Positions 34,501 through 42,782 of a DNA stretch of 64,000 nucleotides are shown here, in pieces. A program made the translations under genes and the position numbers. Within the stretch, counting starts at the first letter, position 1. The number at the start of each line of letters is the position of its first letter. A model generated the notes under the pieces. That model was not told the DNA's origin, did no database searches, and saw only the letters and a list, made by a program, of their open reading frames with translations. This DNA is from KBS50 sp042434095 (lineage in GTDB: Bacteria > Actinomycetota > Actinomycetes > Mycobacteriales > Micromonosporaceae). The stretch spans positions 124,001 to 188,000 of the forward strand of contig NZ_JBHLUE010000008.1 in the NCBI RefSeq assembly GCF_042434095.1, written 5' to 3'.

Positions 34501-35961
34501 CTGGGCATAGGCCATTGACGCCTGGGCTGCCCGATTTGCACGGTTCGCTTGGTTGCGGGCCCGTTGCGCAGCGTCAATGGCCTGCTGCGCGTTGACCCCG
34601 GTCTCCGCGGCATGTGCCGCCGCGTCTCGAGCGGCGTCGGCTGCGACCAGCGCCTGCCCACTCGCTGCACCTGCGGCGCTGGCGGAGTTCTTCGCTCCCA
34701 GCGCCGCATCGCCGGCCTTCCCAGCGGCAGCCTTGGCGTTTCGCGCCACCGTGGCTGCATCCCGGGCGGCCCGCGCGGCAAGCATCGCCGCATTGGCCTT
34801 GGACGCGTCGTTGGCGGCGTCCGCCGCAGCGCGCTGCGCCTTCGTCGCGGCGCTGTGTGTCAATGCCGCCGCCGCGGCCGCCCTGGATGCGGCCGCGGCC
34901 GCCACCTGAGCCGCCGCGATCGCCGCCCGCGAGGCTGTCACCGCCTCACCCGCCGCCTTCGCCGCGTTGGCCGCAGCGTTCGCCGCCTGCTGTGCCGCCG
35001 CGGCCGCCGCTTTCGCATCGTTGTGCGCGTTGTTCATCGCCGTGGCGGCCGCCTCGGCGGCGCTCCGGGCGGCTGCCGCCGCCTTCGCGGCCTTGTCTGA
35101 CTCGTCCTTGGCGATCTGGGTCTGTTGGGCCGCCGTATCACCCGCATCCTTTGCCGCGTTCACCAGATCGGTGATCGCCTTTGTCTCCTGGTCACGGGAG
35201 GCGGCGACTGCCCAACCGGTATCGATGAACTCCGTCAGCGCCGTGACATCGTCGGTGTCCAGGGCACGTTGGGCAGCCTGCTGAACTGCCGTCTCGCCAT
35301 TGCTGCGGGCCTGCGACAGGATCTGGTTGACCCGAAGCCGTTGGTCGATGCCGTACGGGACCTTCCAGCCAGAATCGATGAAGACGCGCAGCGGTCCCTG
35401 CGCCTCGTCCTCGGGAGGGGGCGCCGTGCCGTCCGCGATCGCCGCGTCGGCATCCAACGCCTTCTGCGCCGCCGCCCGTACCTGCGCTCCGCCCGCAGCC
35501 ATCATCTGATTCACGTGGACCCGTTGGTCCACTCGGCTGGGAGCCTGCCACCCATCCGACAGAAACGCCGCCAAGGCGTCCGGCGCGGTGGAGTCCAGCG
35601 CTTGCTGCGCCGCGCCCTGCACCGCGACTCCACCACCGGCCATCATCCGGTTGACGCTGACCCGTTCGTCGATCGTCTGACGCTGCTGCCAGTCCGTCGT
35701 GAGGAACTGCTGGACAGCGGCATCGTCGCCGAGCAACGCCTGCTCCGCGGCAGCCCGGACCAGCGGCCCACCGAATTGCCACGCGGAAACCACCGTAGAA
35801 CGATCCACGATGGTTGGGGTGGCAGCCTGGGCCTGCCCGCCGACCGCAATGTGCAGCAGTGAGACGACGAGTGTCAGGACCAGCACGGACGCGACCCGCC
35901 TCGTCCAGTGGATGGCTCCGTTGAGGCGGATGCACATGGCAACGATCAGCCGTTCGGTCAC
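31588..35961 (-). CDS. Secreted ALF-repeat / HINT polymorphic toxin
   Basis: 1457 residues. A Sec signal (about 1-47, RRVASVLVLTLVVSLLHIAV then AQAA) is followed by four ALF-type repeats (pattern D-x-R-x-x-V-N-x-x and A-L-x-x-F-x-x-x-G-W) to about residue 260. A long alanine-rich helical or coiled-coil region covers about 260-600, a second block of about four ALF repeats 620-830, and another Ala-rich helical stretch runs to about 990. Hydrophobic segments with cysteines follow. A HINT autoprocessing domain covers 1167-1317 (start CAVPNSFVPGTRVLLGDG, HPFW motif, end LLVHN). The last 140 residues are a variable tip (LADFAKKFGFTHVLGMKGD, WNGKKLPSYWFPE) that I cannot assign. Start GTG with GGGGAGA. 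HINT would release the tip. Confidence 0.87.
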   Translation of the reverse strand: MTERLIVAMCIRLNGAIHWTRRVASVLVLTLVVSLLHIAVGGQAQAATPTIVDRSTVVSAWQFGGPLVRAAAEQALLGDDAAVQQFLTTDWQQRQTIDERVSVNRMMAGGGVAVQGAAQQALDSTAPDALAAFLSDGWQAPSRVDQRVHVNQMMAAGGAQVRAAAQKALDADAAIADGTAPPPEDEAQGPLRVFIDSGWKVPYGIDQRLRVNQILSQARSNGETAVQQAAQRALDTDDVTALTEFIDTGWAVAASRDQETKAITDLVNAAKDAGDTAAQQTQIAKDESDKAAKAAAAARSAAEAAATAMNNAHNDAKAAAAAAQQAANAAANAAKAAGEAVTASRAAIAAAQVAAAAASRAAAAAALTHSAATKAQRAAADAANDASKANAAMLAARAARDAATVARNAKAAAGKAGDAALGAKNSASAAGAASGQALVAADAARDAAAHAAETGVNAQQAIDAAQRARNQANRANRAAQASMAYAQAAASAAYNARDAADRAAQDADAAATAAEDAARHAGEAAQAAQRSTAAANAATAAANAAVAAMNEAVKIHDAAQAADASRVQLAFEENDEAALAASAAMDSYRQRARWDAQEAAKRDAETNRLIAEARNPGTDRALAVADARKVALVLAGSTGAWTRQAALAALGDPDEGVLAFVSTGIDAAAHQDDRVLVQSIGATGSEALAQAAETVLAGSDAGVAGFLADPNYPGRDTEDRLAVNQAMAQAQTAGQATVAQRAQQALDAGTHQAYRDFLTNLQYTAAEADDRIAVNRILADPTSGPELKGAAQTALDGPPATLHQFLVTGRYAAAQNDLDAATHEAEMLALLAQGQAAATTATQQAQEAQAAAARARGNSQEANDWAGRAQTSAQQAAGYAQQANNSANQAEDSARRAAESARTASQAAAAANQAAVQAAHSAAWAQDSYDMAKGYAADAAQAAAKARQSALDAGKDMQAAQQYYNEAYQAYLARAEQDRKDENVRLAYMCASVAGANKQDCLHHITDSDSLKLAKAELNAEMCHRMGTPGSVYFKNCMADTFNPSFVTNRQLDMVGAFVTELSAFVVAGAAVDALILTAIFCKAPCVAVMALLGGPEVLMGVGGFFDLWLESSLIELASGSAVGGLGLTRLRDFAGIRVPAVFEQSAVEGEFSQALMAQFINRIRGCAVPNSFVPGTRVLLGDGTAKAIEDIAVGDQVASVNERTGQQDSERVTATVERSGNKDLVEVSVQTGGGQGTRSDILTATAQHPFWVEGIRQWVNAGNLHPGQWLHTGSGAWVQVSSVRHRTAQATVHNLSVANHHTYFAMAGRLPLLVHNEDLCDLALGTKSGGLADFAKKFGFTHVLGMKGDTWRGPVLLAVDDPAVTLRVSLNEFEGRDAAEQYAIAAIRGATDGRKKATEEEMSWIAKAVIQGRRSWSSVKFYQKVGDNYILVSVPEPDWKSLTWNGKKLPSYWFPE

Positions 35962-36116
35962 GGCACATCTCCCCGTGTGATCTTTTCCGGTAATGAATGG
36001 CGCTGGGGGTAACCCCGCCTGCAACCTGAATAGCCAGGCCCTGCGGCTTGCCGGCGGGGATGACCCCGGCGGATGAGGATCGGCGGTGGCCGCGACAGGC
36101 GGCCACCGCCGGCGAT

Positions 36117-36644
36117 TCAGGGGTGAACGGTCAGTTGGAGCAGGGTGGTCGGCTCGGTACCACCGTCGCCTACGCCGAATTGCGTACTGCCGTCCGGGTC
36201 GAGGTCTTTGGTGGTCTCTACTCCACTGTCGGTCGTCACTGTCGCGGTACCTTCGTGACCGGCTCCCTGGGTGCGGCCGTCACCACGAATCTCGTAGACC
36301 GCGGGTACCTTCAGGTCGAGCCGGCCGGTCGAGCCGAGCACCTTGAAGCAGACAGTGCCGCCCTGTCCGATCACGTTGGTCGTGTACACCTTGATGAGGC
36401 CGATGTCCCCGGCAGGCGGCGCGCCGCAGTCGGACAGGATGATGTGGCCGTCGCCACCGATCAATTCAACGCCCTGGGAAGCGAGGATTCCCGCGGCGCC
36501 CGGATAGCTGAAGTCCTCGACGATCGAGCCGCCGTTGCTCTCCGTCGGGGCGTTCCCGTCGGCCAGCGCGGCGCCCCCCAGGGCCAAGGCTGCGGCGATG
36601 ACACCGGTCGCGCCGGCGGTGACTGCTCTGGTTGTCCTACGCAT
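36117..36644 (-). CDS. Small secreted protein of the toxin locus
   Basis: 175 residues, function unknown. A signal peptide (RRTTRAVTAGATGVIAAALA, cleavage near ALAD) is followed by the segment SIVEDFSYPGAAGILASQGV and by GDGHIILSDCGAP, one of two cysteines likely to pair with that in GGTVCFKVLGS. The rest looks all-beta. Similar secreted proteins occur next to ALF-repeat toxins in streptomycetes, as far as I recall. It sits 155 bp upstream of the toxin start and on the same strand. It could be a chaperone-like or surface partner of the toxin; this is an inference from context. Confidence 0.7.
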   Translation of the reverse strand: MRRTTRAVTAGATGVIAAALALGGAALADGNAPTESNGGSIVEDFSYPGAAGILASQGVELIGGDGHIILSDCGAPPAGDIGLIKVYTTNVIGQGGTVCFKVLGSTGRLDLKVPAVYEIRGDGRTQGAGHEGTATVTTDSGVETTKDLDPDGSTQFGVGDGGTEPTTLLQLTVHP

Positions 36645-36713
36645 GCTTAATCACTTTCCTTCTCAAGATCCAGCTCAGGGGACAGTGCGGCACGCCGGAG
36701 GGCGGATTCAGCC

Positions 36714-39017
36714 TCAGTCGCGAGGTCCGAACTGCACCGGGTCCGTCCAGTCGGTGCTGCCGTCGGGCCGGGCGGTGTGTAGCGCGAGCGCTCCCGAGGT
36801 GTCCTTGCTGAGCAGGCCATATCCGGTGTCCTGGCCGAAGCGGACCGCGGTGAGCTCGCTCCGGTTGCCCCAGCCCGTACCCGCCCCCGTGTCGACGCCT
36901 GCGTCGAATGTGGTGCCTGCGGCGTTGCCGGCATAGCTGAGCAGCTTGCCCGTCGAGGACTGCACCGTGAGCAGGTCGTCGTAACCGTCGCCGTTGAACT
37001 TGCCGAGGGTGAGCTGCTTGCAGCAACCCCAACCCGCACCAATCTGCACCCCGGCGTCGAAGGTGGTACCGGTGGCGTTGCCCGCGTACATCAGCAGCTG
37101 CGTGGTGGATGTCTTGACCGTGATGAGGTCGTCGTAGCCGTCCCGGTTCACCCGGCCGATGGCCAGGTCGTGGAAGTCGCTGGTCCAACCCGCGCCGATC
37201 TGGACCTTGGTCCCGAAAGCGCCGCCACTGGCTGTTCCGGGATAGAGCCACAGCTTGCTGGTCGAGCTCTCGATGGCCGCCAGGTCGTCGTAGCCGTCCC
37301 GGTCGATCCGGCCGACGACCAGTTCCCGGTAGGCGCCCCAACCGGTCCCGATCTGGATGCGGGGTCCGAAGGTGTTCGCGGCCGTTCCGGGGTGCAGCCA
37401 GAGCACGCCGGCAGAGTCCGTTCCGATGATGTCGGTGTAGCCGTCCCGGGTGAACTCACCGGTTACCAGATTGTTCAATTCGTACGGTTGTGGCTGCCAG
37501 ATCTTTCCAGCCGGCTGGACGCGGGCCGCCCAGGAGCCGTCCGCGTTGCGGGAGTGGATCCAGGTCTGTCCGCTGGCGCTGTCCACCGCGACAAGCTCGT
37601 CCAAGCCGCTGCCGTTGAACTGTCCTGCGGCCAGGTAGGACGACCCGTTCCAGGCGGTGCCGGCGCCGGTGTCGACGCCGGCGTCGAACGTGGTGCCCGC
37701 GGCGTTGCCGGCATATATCAAGAGCTTGCCCGTCGAGGACTGCACCGTGAGCAGGTCGTCATAGTCGTCGTTGTTGAACTTGCCGAGCGTGAGCTGCTTG
37801 CAGCATCCCCAACCCGCACCGATCTGCACCGCCGCGTCGAAGGTGGGACCGGTGGCGTTACCCGCGTACATCAGCAGCTGTGTTGTGGATGTCTTGACCG
37901 CGATCAGGTCGTCGTAGCCGTCCCGGTTCACCCGACCGATGGCCAGATCATGGAAATCGCTCGTCCAGTTCCCGCCGATCTGGACGCGCGTGCCGAACGT
38001 GCCCCCACTCGCCGTGCCGGGATAGAGCCACAGCTTGCCGGTCGAGTTCTCGATCGCCACCAGGTCGTCGTAGGCGTCGCGGTTGACCCGACCGACGACC
38101 AACTCTCGGTAACCACCCCAGCCACCGCCGATCCAGATCCGCGAACGGAAGGTGTTCGGGGTCGGCGTACCGGGGTAGAGCCAGAGCGTGCCGGCGGCGT
38201 CGACCCCGACCAGGTCCGGCAGGCCGTCCCGGTTGAACTCGCCGGTGACCGGCTCCCGCAGTCCGGACGGCTGCACCGCGACGCTGCTACGGATCCAGTC
38301 GGCCAGGTCGTCCACCCGAGCCTCGACCGCGCCCTCCCGGGTGTCGGTCTCGCCGAGGCAGCCCTTCTGCCACGAGGCGTCGTTCACGCCCACGAGTTCC
38401 ACCCGCCCCTGCGTCTCGCGGAAGGTGGGTCCACCGGCGTCGCCCTTGCAGAGGGTGGCGCCAGCTGAGGCAGCGGCGATCTGAAAGGAGGTGGCGGCGA
38501 CGGACTGCACGGTGAACGAAGCGGCATGCAACCGGTTCGGTACCCACTCGGTCGCGGTCCGGCCGTAACCGGCCGTGCGCAGCACCTCCCCGGGCTGTGG
38601 GTTGGCACCACCGAGCTCGACCGGTGCGACATCCTTCACCGGGGCCGACAGCTCGGCCAACGCCAGGTTGCGGTCCGGATGCGGAATGACCGACTCCACC
38701 AGCAGTCGATGGCCGCTGACCCTGGTCAGGTCGGTACGGCCGAGGAGAACAGTGGTGGGCCGCGTCGGCGCACCGGCGGTGACGGGCGCCGTGCCCTCGG
38801 CGAAGCAGGACTTGGCGGTGAGGATCCAGCGAGCGTCGACCAGGGTGCCCGTACAGCTACGTGCCTCCCCGAAGGAGACCTTCGCCAGAAACGGGTAGGT
38901 CCCGTCGGCCACCTCTTCGGCACCGGCTATGGCCGAGGCCGTTCCGGCCGAGAGCAGACTGGCCGCGGAACCGGCGACGACCAGGCTGGTAACCCAGCGA
39001 CGTACGCGTCTTTGCAC
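36714..39017 (-). CDS. Secreted trypsin-fold pseudoprotease with FG-GAP/VCBS-type repeats
   Basis: 767 residues. Signal peptide 1-29; trypsin-like domain about 30-246; FG-GAP-type propeller repeats about 255-760 (pattern N-R-D-G-Y-D-D-L, W-L-Y-P-G). All three catalytic positions are changed: His is Ser70 (LTAKSC), Asp is Asn117 (DRNLALAEL), Ser is Ala194 (CKGDAGGP), while the flanking cysteines remain. It should therefore bind rather than cleave. The propeller region is a tandem duplication with a 780-bp period. The GTG start has GGGGG upstream. Same strand and 69 bp upstream of the small secreted protein, so probably part of the toxin locus. Confidence 0.85.
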   Translation of the reverse strand: MQRRVRRWVTSLVVAGSAASLLSAGTASAIAGAEEVADGTYPFLAKVSFGEARSCTGTLVDARWILTAKSCFAEGTAPVTAGAPTRPTTVLLGRTDLTRVSGHRLLVESVIPHPDRNLALAELSAPVKDVAPVELGGANPQPGEVLRTAGYGRTATEWVPNRLHAASFTVQSVAATSFQIAAASAGATLCKGDAGGPTFRETQGRVELVGVNDASWQKGCLGETDTREGAVEARVDDLADWIRSSVAVQPSGLREPVTGEFNRDGLPDLVGVDAAGTLWLYPGTPTPNTFRSRIWIGGGWGGYRELVVGRVNRDAYDDLVAIENSTGKLWLYPGTASGGTFGTRVQIGGNWTSDFHDLAIGRVNRDGYDDLIAVKTSTTQLLMYAGNATGPTFDAAVQIGAGWGCCKQLTLGKFNNDDYDDLLTVQSSTGKLLIYAGNAAGTTFDAGVDTGAGTAWNGSSYLAAGQFNGSGLDELVAVDSASGQTWIHSRNADGSWAARVQPAGKIWQPQPYELNNLVTGEFTRDGYTDIIGTDSAGVLWLHPGTAANTFGPRIQIGTGWGAYRELVVGRIDRDGYDDLAAIESSTSKLWLYPGTASGGAFGTKVQIGAGWTSDFHDLAIGRVNRDGYDDLITVKTSTTQLLMYAGNATGTTFDAGVQIGAGWGCCKQLTLGKFNGDGYDDLLTVQSSTGKLLSYAGNAAGTTFDAGVDTGAGTGWGNRSELTAVRFGQDTGYGLLSKDTSGALALHTARPDGSTDWTDPVQFGPRD
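36885..38253. repeat. 780-bp tandem duplication in the FG-GAP region
   Basis: Two copies, about 36885-37470 and 37665-38250, align with a constant 780-bp offset (260 codons) and differ at scattered bases. For example CTTGCCCGTCGAGGACTGCA occurs at about 36947 and 37727. Each copy encodes several FG-GAP repeats. Confidence 0.85.
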
Positions 39018-39201
39018 ATGAACCCCCGTAGTCGAGACGCATCAGCGCTGGGTAGAGGGCAGGGCGTTGCCCACCTCAAGTCCACCTGCATCCATCGACG
39101 AAACCCAGCGCGATGACGCTATCGATCAACTGACCGCTACACAAGGGACATCGGGGAATACGCTGTGTGAATCGTCAGGTCCAGCGAAGCCGTGCCGCGG
39201 A

Positions 39202-40848
39202 TCAATGCCCGGCTTCGTGCGGTCCGCTGCGCTCCATGAGAGTGATGCCGAGCAGGGAGTACTGCCACCGCTGCACCGGCCGGTAGTCCCTGCCGATCCG
39301 CTGCCGCTTGCCGCCCGCCATGTCCTTCAGCGGATCGGTGGAGTTGTCGGCGCGAACGACCCAGATCCGCGGCGGGGTTCCCAGACAGCTGGCGTCGGGA
39401 CACTCCCGGGCCAGGAACCGACCGTCGGTGCGCTGGGGGGCGACCTGCAGGACGTCCGGGGGGCGCGGGGCAGGTAGGTAGCGCTCGTAGATGTCCCGGG
39501 GCGACCACGGGATGCTGTAGTGCGTATCCGGGAACACCACCACATCCCCCGGGCGGTATCGGGGGCCGATGACGTTTGCGATCCGGGTCGAGGCCTGCGA
39601 GTGGCCGGCCTCGGACCGGATCATGATCTGGGCGGGGTAGCCCAGTACGGCGACGAGGCAGAGCGCCGCGATCGCATGCGGCCGGGCCAATCGGCTCAGC
39701 GCCGATCCCGCCAGCACCGCCATGGCGGGCAGCGCCGCCACGACGTACGAGGCCCGCCATACGGCTATCTGGGTGCCGACCGCCAGCAGCAGGGCGATGG
39801 GGACAAACGCGGCGCCGGCCAGACACAGGTACGCGAGCTTGCGGCGCGCGCCGACGATGGCCAGCGCGAGCAGGAATCCCCCGACGGCCGCGGAGAAGAA
39901 GAGCCGATCGAGGAAAACGTGCAGCGCCGCCAGGTCGACGAGCTTGATCCAGGAGATCTGGGCAGACTGTCGGGCACCCAGCGCCCCGAGCACCACCGCC
40001 GGACTCATGCCGACACCTGCCGCCGCCAGCCAGCGAAGCGAGGTGCGCCAACCCGTTCGGCGGTGTTCAACCTGCCACCAACCAACCGCGGCGGCGTGAC
40101 CGGCGACCATCAGCAAACCGTTGAGCGGATGTAGCAGTCCCACGGCGGTGACAGCCACCGCGTATGCGGCGAGCCGACGGCGCCCCGGATCTTCGAGCAG
40201 CCGGATCAGGCAGAGCACGGCGACCGCCGAGCCGCACATGACCAGCGAGTACGAGCGGGCTTCCTGCGCGTACCGCGAGGTGACCGGAAGCACCGCGAAG
40301 ATCAGGCCGGCGAGCAGGCCCAGCCAGGGTCCCTCGATCCGCCGCCCGAGCGCGGTCACCGCCAACGTGGCGACGGCGATCGCCACGACGGAGGGCAACC
40401 GCATCGCCACGGTGCTCGTCCCGACCAGCGCCGTGTAGGCCTTCATGAGCGCGTAGTACGGATAGAGCACGACATCCACCGACCCGGACAGCTGCCACAA
40501 CTGCGACCAGGAAATGCGGACCGCTCCCCAGGTCGCCAGCTCGTCCGCCCACAGCGCCGGACCGGTCAGCCGCCACAGGCCCAGCACGACGGAGACAACG
40601 GCTGGCGCACCCCAACCGACCAGCTGGGCGGTCCGCTGCCCACGCCCCGCGGCGATCCCGCGCCCGCTCCCGGCCGGGCTCGCCGCTTCGGCCTCATCGG
40701 CCTCATCGGCCGGAGCTTCGGGAGAAGCCACGCTGACAGCCGGACGCAGCCTCCAGCCGATGGTGATGACCGTCTCCTTGTCCGGGCGGCGCTTCGGGAG
40801 AAAACCCAGGTGCCGCAATGACCAAAGCTCGGGGTGATCAGCTCTCAA
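39202..40848 (-). CDS. GT39-type membrane mannosyltransferase-like protein
   Basis: Up to 548 residues with about ten membrane helices. The first outer loop carries the acidic pair of GT-C/GT39 enzymes (GPALWADELATWG), and SRYAQEARSYSL follows, both typical of dolichyl-/polyprenyl-phosphate-sugar-dependent glycosyltransferases. A soluble C-terminal part contains DVVVFPDTHYSIPW. It probably moves a sugar from a polyprenyl carrier to a secreted protein or glycan. The frame opens at a TTG at 40846-40848 with no clear ribosome site, so the start is uncertain and may lie further in. It is downstream of nothing obvious on this strand. Confidence 0.8.
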   Translation of the reverse strand: MRADHPELWSLRHLGFLPKRRPDKETVITIGWRLRPAVSVASPEAPADEADEAEAASPAGSGRGIAAGRGQRTAQLVGWGAPAVVSVVLGLWRLTGPALWADELATWGAVRISWSQLWQLSGSVDVVLYPYYALMKAYTALVGTSTVAMRLPSVVAIAVATLAVTALGRRIEGPWLGLLAGLIFAVLPVTSRYAQEARSYSLVMCGSAVAVLCLIRLLEDPGRRRLAAYAVAVTAVGLLHPLNGLLMVAGHAAAVGWWQVEHRRTGWRTSLRWLAAAGVGMSPAVVLGALGARQSAQISWIKLVDLAALHVFLDRLFFSAAVGGFLLALAIVGARRKLAYLCLAGAAFVPIALLLAVGTQIAVWRASYVVAALPAMAVLAGSALSRLARPHAIAALCLVAVLGYPAQIMIRSEAGHSQASTRIANVIGPRYRPGDVVVFPDTHYSIPWSPRDIYERYLPAPRPPDVLQVAPQRTDGRFLARECPDASCLGTPPRIWVVRADNSTDPLKDMAGGKRQRIGRDYRPVQRWQYSLLGITLMERSGPHEAGH

Positions 40849-40948
40849 AGGAGGGCCGGACGTTACTAGGGCAACATGAACACGATGTTAATCGGCCGTG
40901 CCCCTGGTGCTCCCCCCGGTCTGGTGGCGGGCTACTACCCTCGGCGCC

Positions 40949-41500
40949 ATGACCGAGCTGCGGACGAGCCGGTTGCTGCTGCGGCAGTGGCGGAAGTCGG
41001 ATCTCGACCCGTGGGCGGCGATGAACGCCGACCCGCAGGTCCGGGAGCACTTCCCGGACCTGCTGACCCGCGAGCAGAGCGCAGCGGCGATGAGCACCTA
41101 CGCCGCCGAGGTGGCCGACAACGGGTACGGGCTGTGGGCGCTCGAGGTGCTGGCCACGGGCGAGTTCATCGGGTTCACCGGGCTGCGCCCGCTGCAGGAC
41201 CTGCCGGCCACCGGCATGGAGGTCGGCTGGCGGCTCCCCCGGTCGGCCTGGGGACACGGGTACGCCACCGAGGCCGCGCGGGCGTCCCTGGCGTACGCCT
41301 TCGACACCCTCGCCCTGCCGGAGGTCCTCTCGGTGACGGCGACCACGAACCTGCGGTCCCAGGCGGTGATGCGGCGGATCGGGATGACCCGCGACCCGGC
41401 GGACGACTTCGACCACCCGCGGGTGCCGCCCGGCCCGCTGCGCCACCACGTCCTCTACCGGCTCACCAACGAATCTTGGACGGAAACCGTCAGCAGCTGA
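40949..41500 (+). CDS. GNAT acetyltransferase (RimJ/RimL type)
   Basis: 183 residues. The N-terminal TELRTSRLLLRQWRKSDLDP is the classic RimJ/L-like start. The acetyl-CoA loop is PRSAWGHGYATEAARASLAY, and NLRSQAVMRRIGM follows. The normal family end (HHVLYRLT) is followed by nine extra codons reading ESWTETVSS and a TGA. These are encoded by palindromic element C1, so the hairpin supplies the stop codon. Probably acetylates a protein N-terminus or small molecule. ATG start. Confidence 0.88.
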   Translation: MTELRTSRLLLRQWRKSDLDPWAAMNADPQVREHFPDLLTREQSAAAMSTYAAEVADNGYGLWALEVLATGEFIGFTGLRPLQDLPATGMEVGWRLPRSAWGHGYATEAARASLAYAFDTLALPEVLSVTATTNLRSQAVMRRIGMTRDPADDFDHPRVPPGPLRHHVLYRLTNESWTETVSS

Positions 41501-41517
41501 CGGTTTCCGTCCAAGAT
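41473..41517. repeat. Palindromic element C1, likely bidirectional terminator
   Basis: A 22-bp perfect stem with a single-base centre: ATCTTGGACGGAAACCGT... and its exact complement. It overlaps the last codons of the GNAT gene and lies before the convergent metalloprotease gene. Same family as 42703-42748 and 52522-52570. Confidence 0.85.
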
Positions 41518-41576
41518 CTACTCGTCCTCAGGTCGGCCGGCGGCTCGGGCGGTCAGCCCGCCGGCGGCCGGTCCCG

Positions 41577-42539
41577 TCAGCCGGCGCCGCCGGCTCGGAA
41601 GGCGACCCAGGCGTCGCTCATCCGGTCCGCCTGGCCGGCGGTGAACATGTTCATGCAGGAGTCCTGCGTGTAGTCCATGAAGTTGTGGATCGGGTCCAGG
41701 CCCGGGGCGGCGCAGGTGTCGGCGCCCACCGGGCAGTTGAACTGCGGCCCCGCCTCGCGCGGGGTGTCCGCGACGAAGTCGCCGGAGGCGGAGCAGCCGT
41801 GCGCGAAGGTGTGCTCCAGCATCAGCCAGTGCCCGACCTCGTGCGTCAGGGTGTCACCCTCGGCGTACTTGCCCGCGGTGCCGCCCGGCATCGACTCGTC
41901 GAGCATCACCACGCCGTCGATGTAGTCCCGGCCGTTGTTGTAACCCTTGGGGAAGTACGACCAGCCGAGCAGCCCGCCGCCGATGTTGGCCGCGTACACG
42001 TTGAGGGTCTCGGAGTCGCCGGTGTAGAGCGCCTTCTTCATGTCCCGCTCGTTCTTGCCCGGCACCACCGTGTACCAGTCGCTGTTCACCGTCCACGTCG
42101 TGCCGGTCAGCGCGAACCGGAACGGGGTGTCGGCGGCGTCCGGCGCGGTGCGACCGGCGTACGAGTCGTTCAGCACCGTCATCTGGGCGGCGATCAGGGT
42201 GTTCCACCGGGCCGTCTCGGCGGCGCTGAACGGGTGGTCGGAGACCATGTGGAAGACCGTGGGGATGGTGACGCTGCCGTTCGGCAGCCGCGGCGAGTCC
42301 TTGATCACGCCGTACGCGTTGGCCTCGTTCTTCGGGTAGAGCTCGGGCTCCTGGGCCGTGGCGCCCTCGGCCACCCGGGCCGCGCTGTCCGCGCCGGCAC
42401 CCGAGGCGCACGCCGCGACGCCCGCTGACGGGGTCGCCGGGGCGGCCGTGGCCACCGCGCTCGCGGCGCCGCCGCCGGTCAGGAACGCCGCCGCCGTGGC
42501 GGCGAGGACCGCCGCCGAGTGAAACCGTGTTCTCCGCAT
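41577..42539 (-). CDS. Secreted zinc metalloprotease, M43 (cytophagalysin/pappalysin) type
   Basis: 320 residues. A signal peptide (FHSAAVLAATAAAFLTGGGA) and a pro-like region to about residue 85 precede the catalytic domain. The extended zinc motif HEVGHWLMLEH lies at 233-243 and the Met-turn region is NFMDYTQDSCMNMFTAGQ, as in M43. Several cysteines (GCSASGD, FNCPVGADTC) suggest disulfides. An extracellular protease likely involved in protein degradation. ATG at 42537-42539, with AAAGGTG upstream. It is convergent with the GNAT gene. Confidence 0.92.
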   Translation of the reverse strand: MRRTRFHSAAVLAATAAAFLTGGGAASAVATAAPATPSAGVAACASGAGADSAARVAEGATAQEPELYPKNEANAYGVIKDSPRLPNGSVTIPTVFHMVSDHPFSAAETARWNTLIAAQMTVLNDSYAGRTAPDAADTPFRFALTGTTWTVNSDWYTVVPGKNERDMKKALYTGDSETLNVYAANIGGGLLGWSYFPKGYNNGRDYIDGVVMLDESMPGGTAGKYAEGDTLTHEVGHWLMLEHTFAHGCSASGDFVADTPREAGPQFNCPVGADTCAAPGLDPIHNFMDYTQDSCMNMFTAGQADRMSDAWVAFRAGGAG

Positions 42540-42702
42540 CGTCGCACCTTTCGGGCATAGGGAATGCAGGCGAAACTCTGACGAGAGACACGGCAAGAAG
42601 TGGGGGTCAGTCACATCGTCCCTGGTATGAGACCACGTCACCGTTCCTCGGCGACAGCCCCGGCGAGGATCGCCGCCCGCTCGACGACGGAGCATCCGGC
42701 AG

Positions 42703-42748
42703 ATCGTGGACCGGAACCGTCCTGATCGGGACGGTTTCGGTCCACGAT
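42703..42748. repeat. Palindromic element C3
   Basis: Left arm ATCGTGGACCGGAACCGTCC and a complementary right arm around a short loop, with one G/T wobble. Related to C1 and C2 (core GGAC-GGAA/AACCGT). It lies 35 bp downstream of the LigD polymerase stop (minus strand) and upstream of the metalloprotease gene. The space 42540-42702 shows nothing else beyond the metalloprotease promoter region. Confidence 0.75.
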
Positions 42749-42782
42749 TCACGAGTACGCCGCGGGGCGGCCGCGAAGCGGC

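Noticed and set aside
39040..39117. Inverted similarity CATCAGCGCTGGGT and ACCCAGCGCGATG upstream of the FG-GAP gene
   Set aside because: The arms are separated by about 50 bases and need a bulge; too weak to call an operator or terminator.
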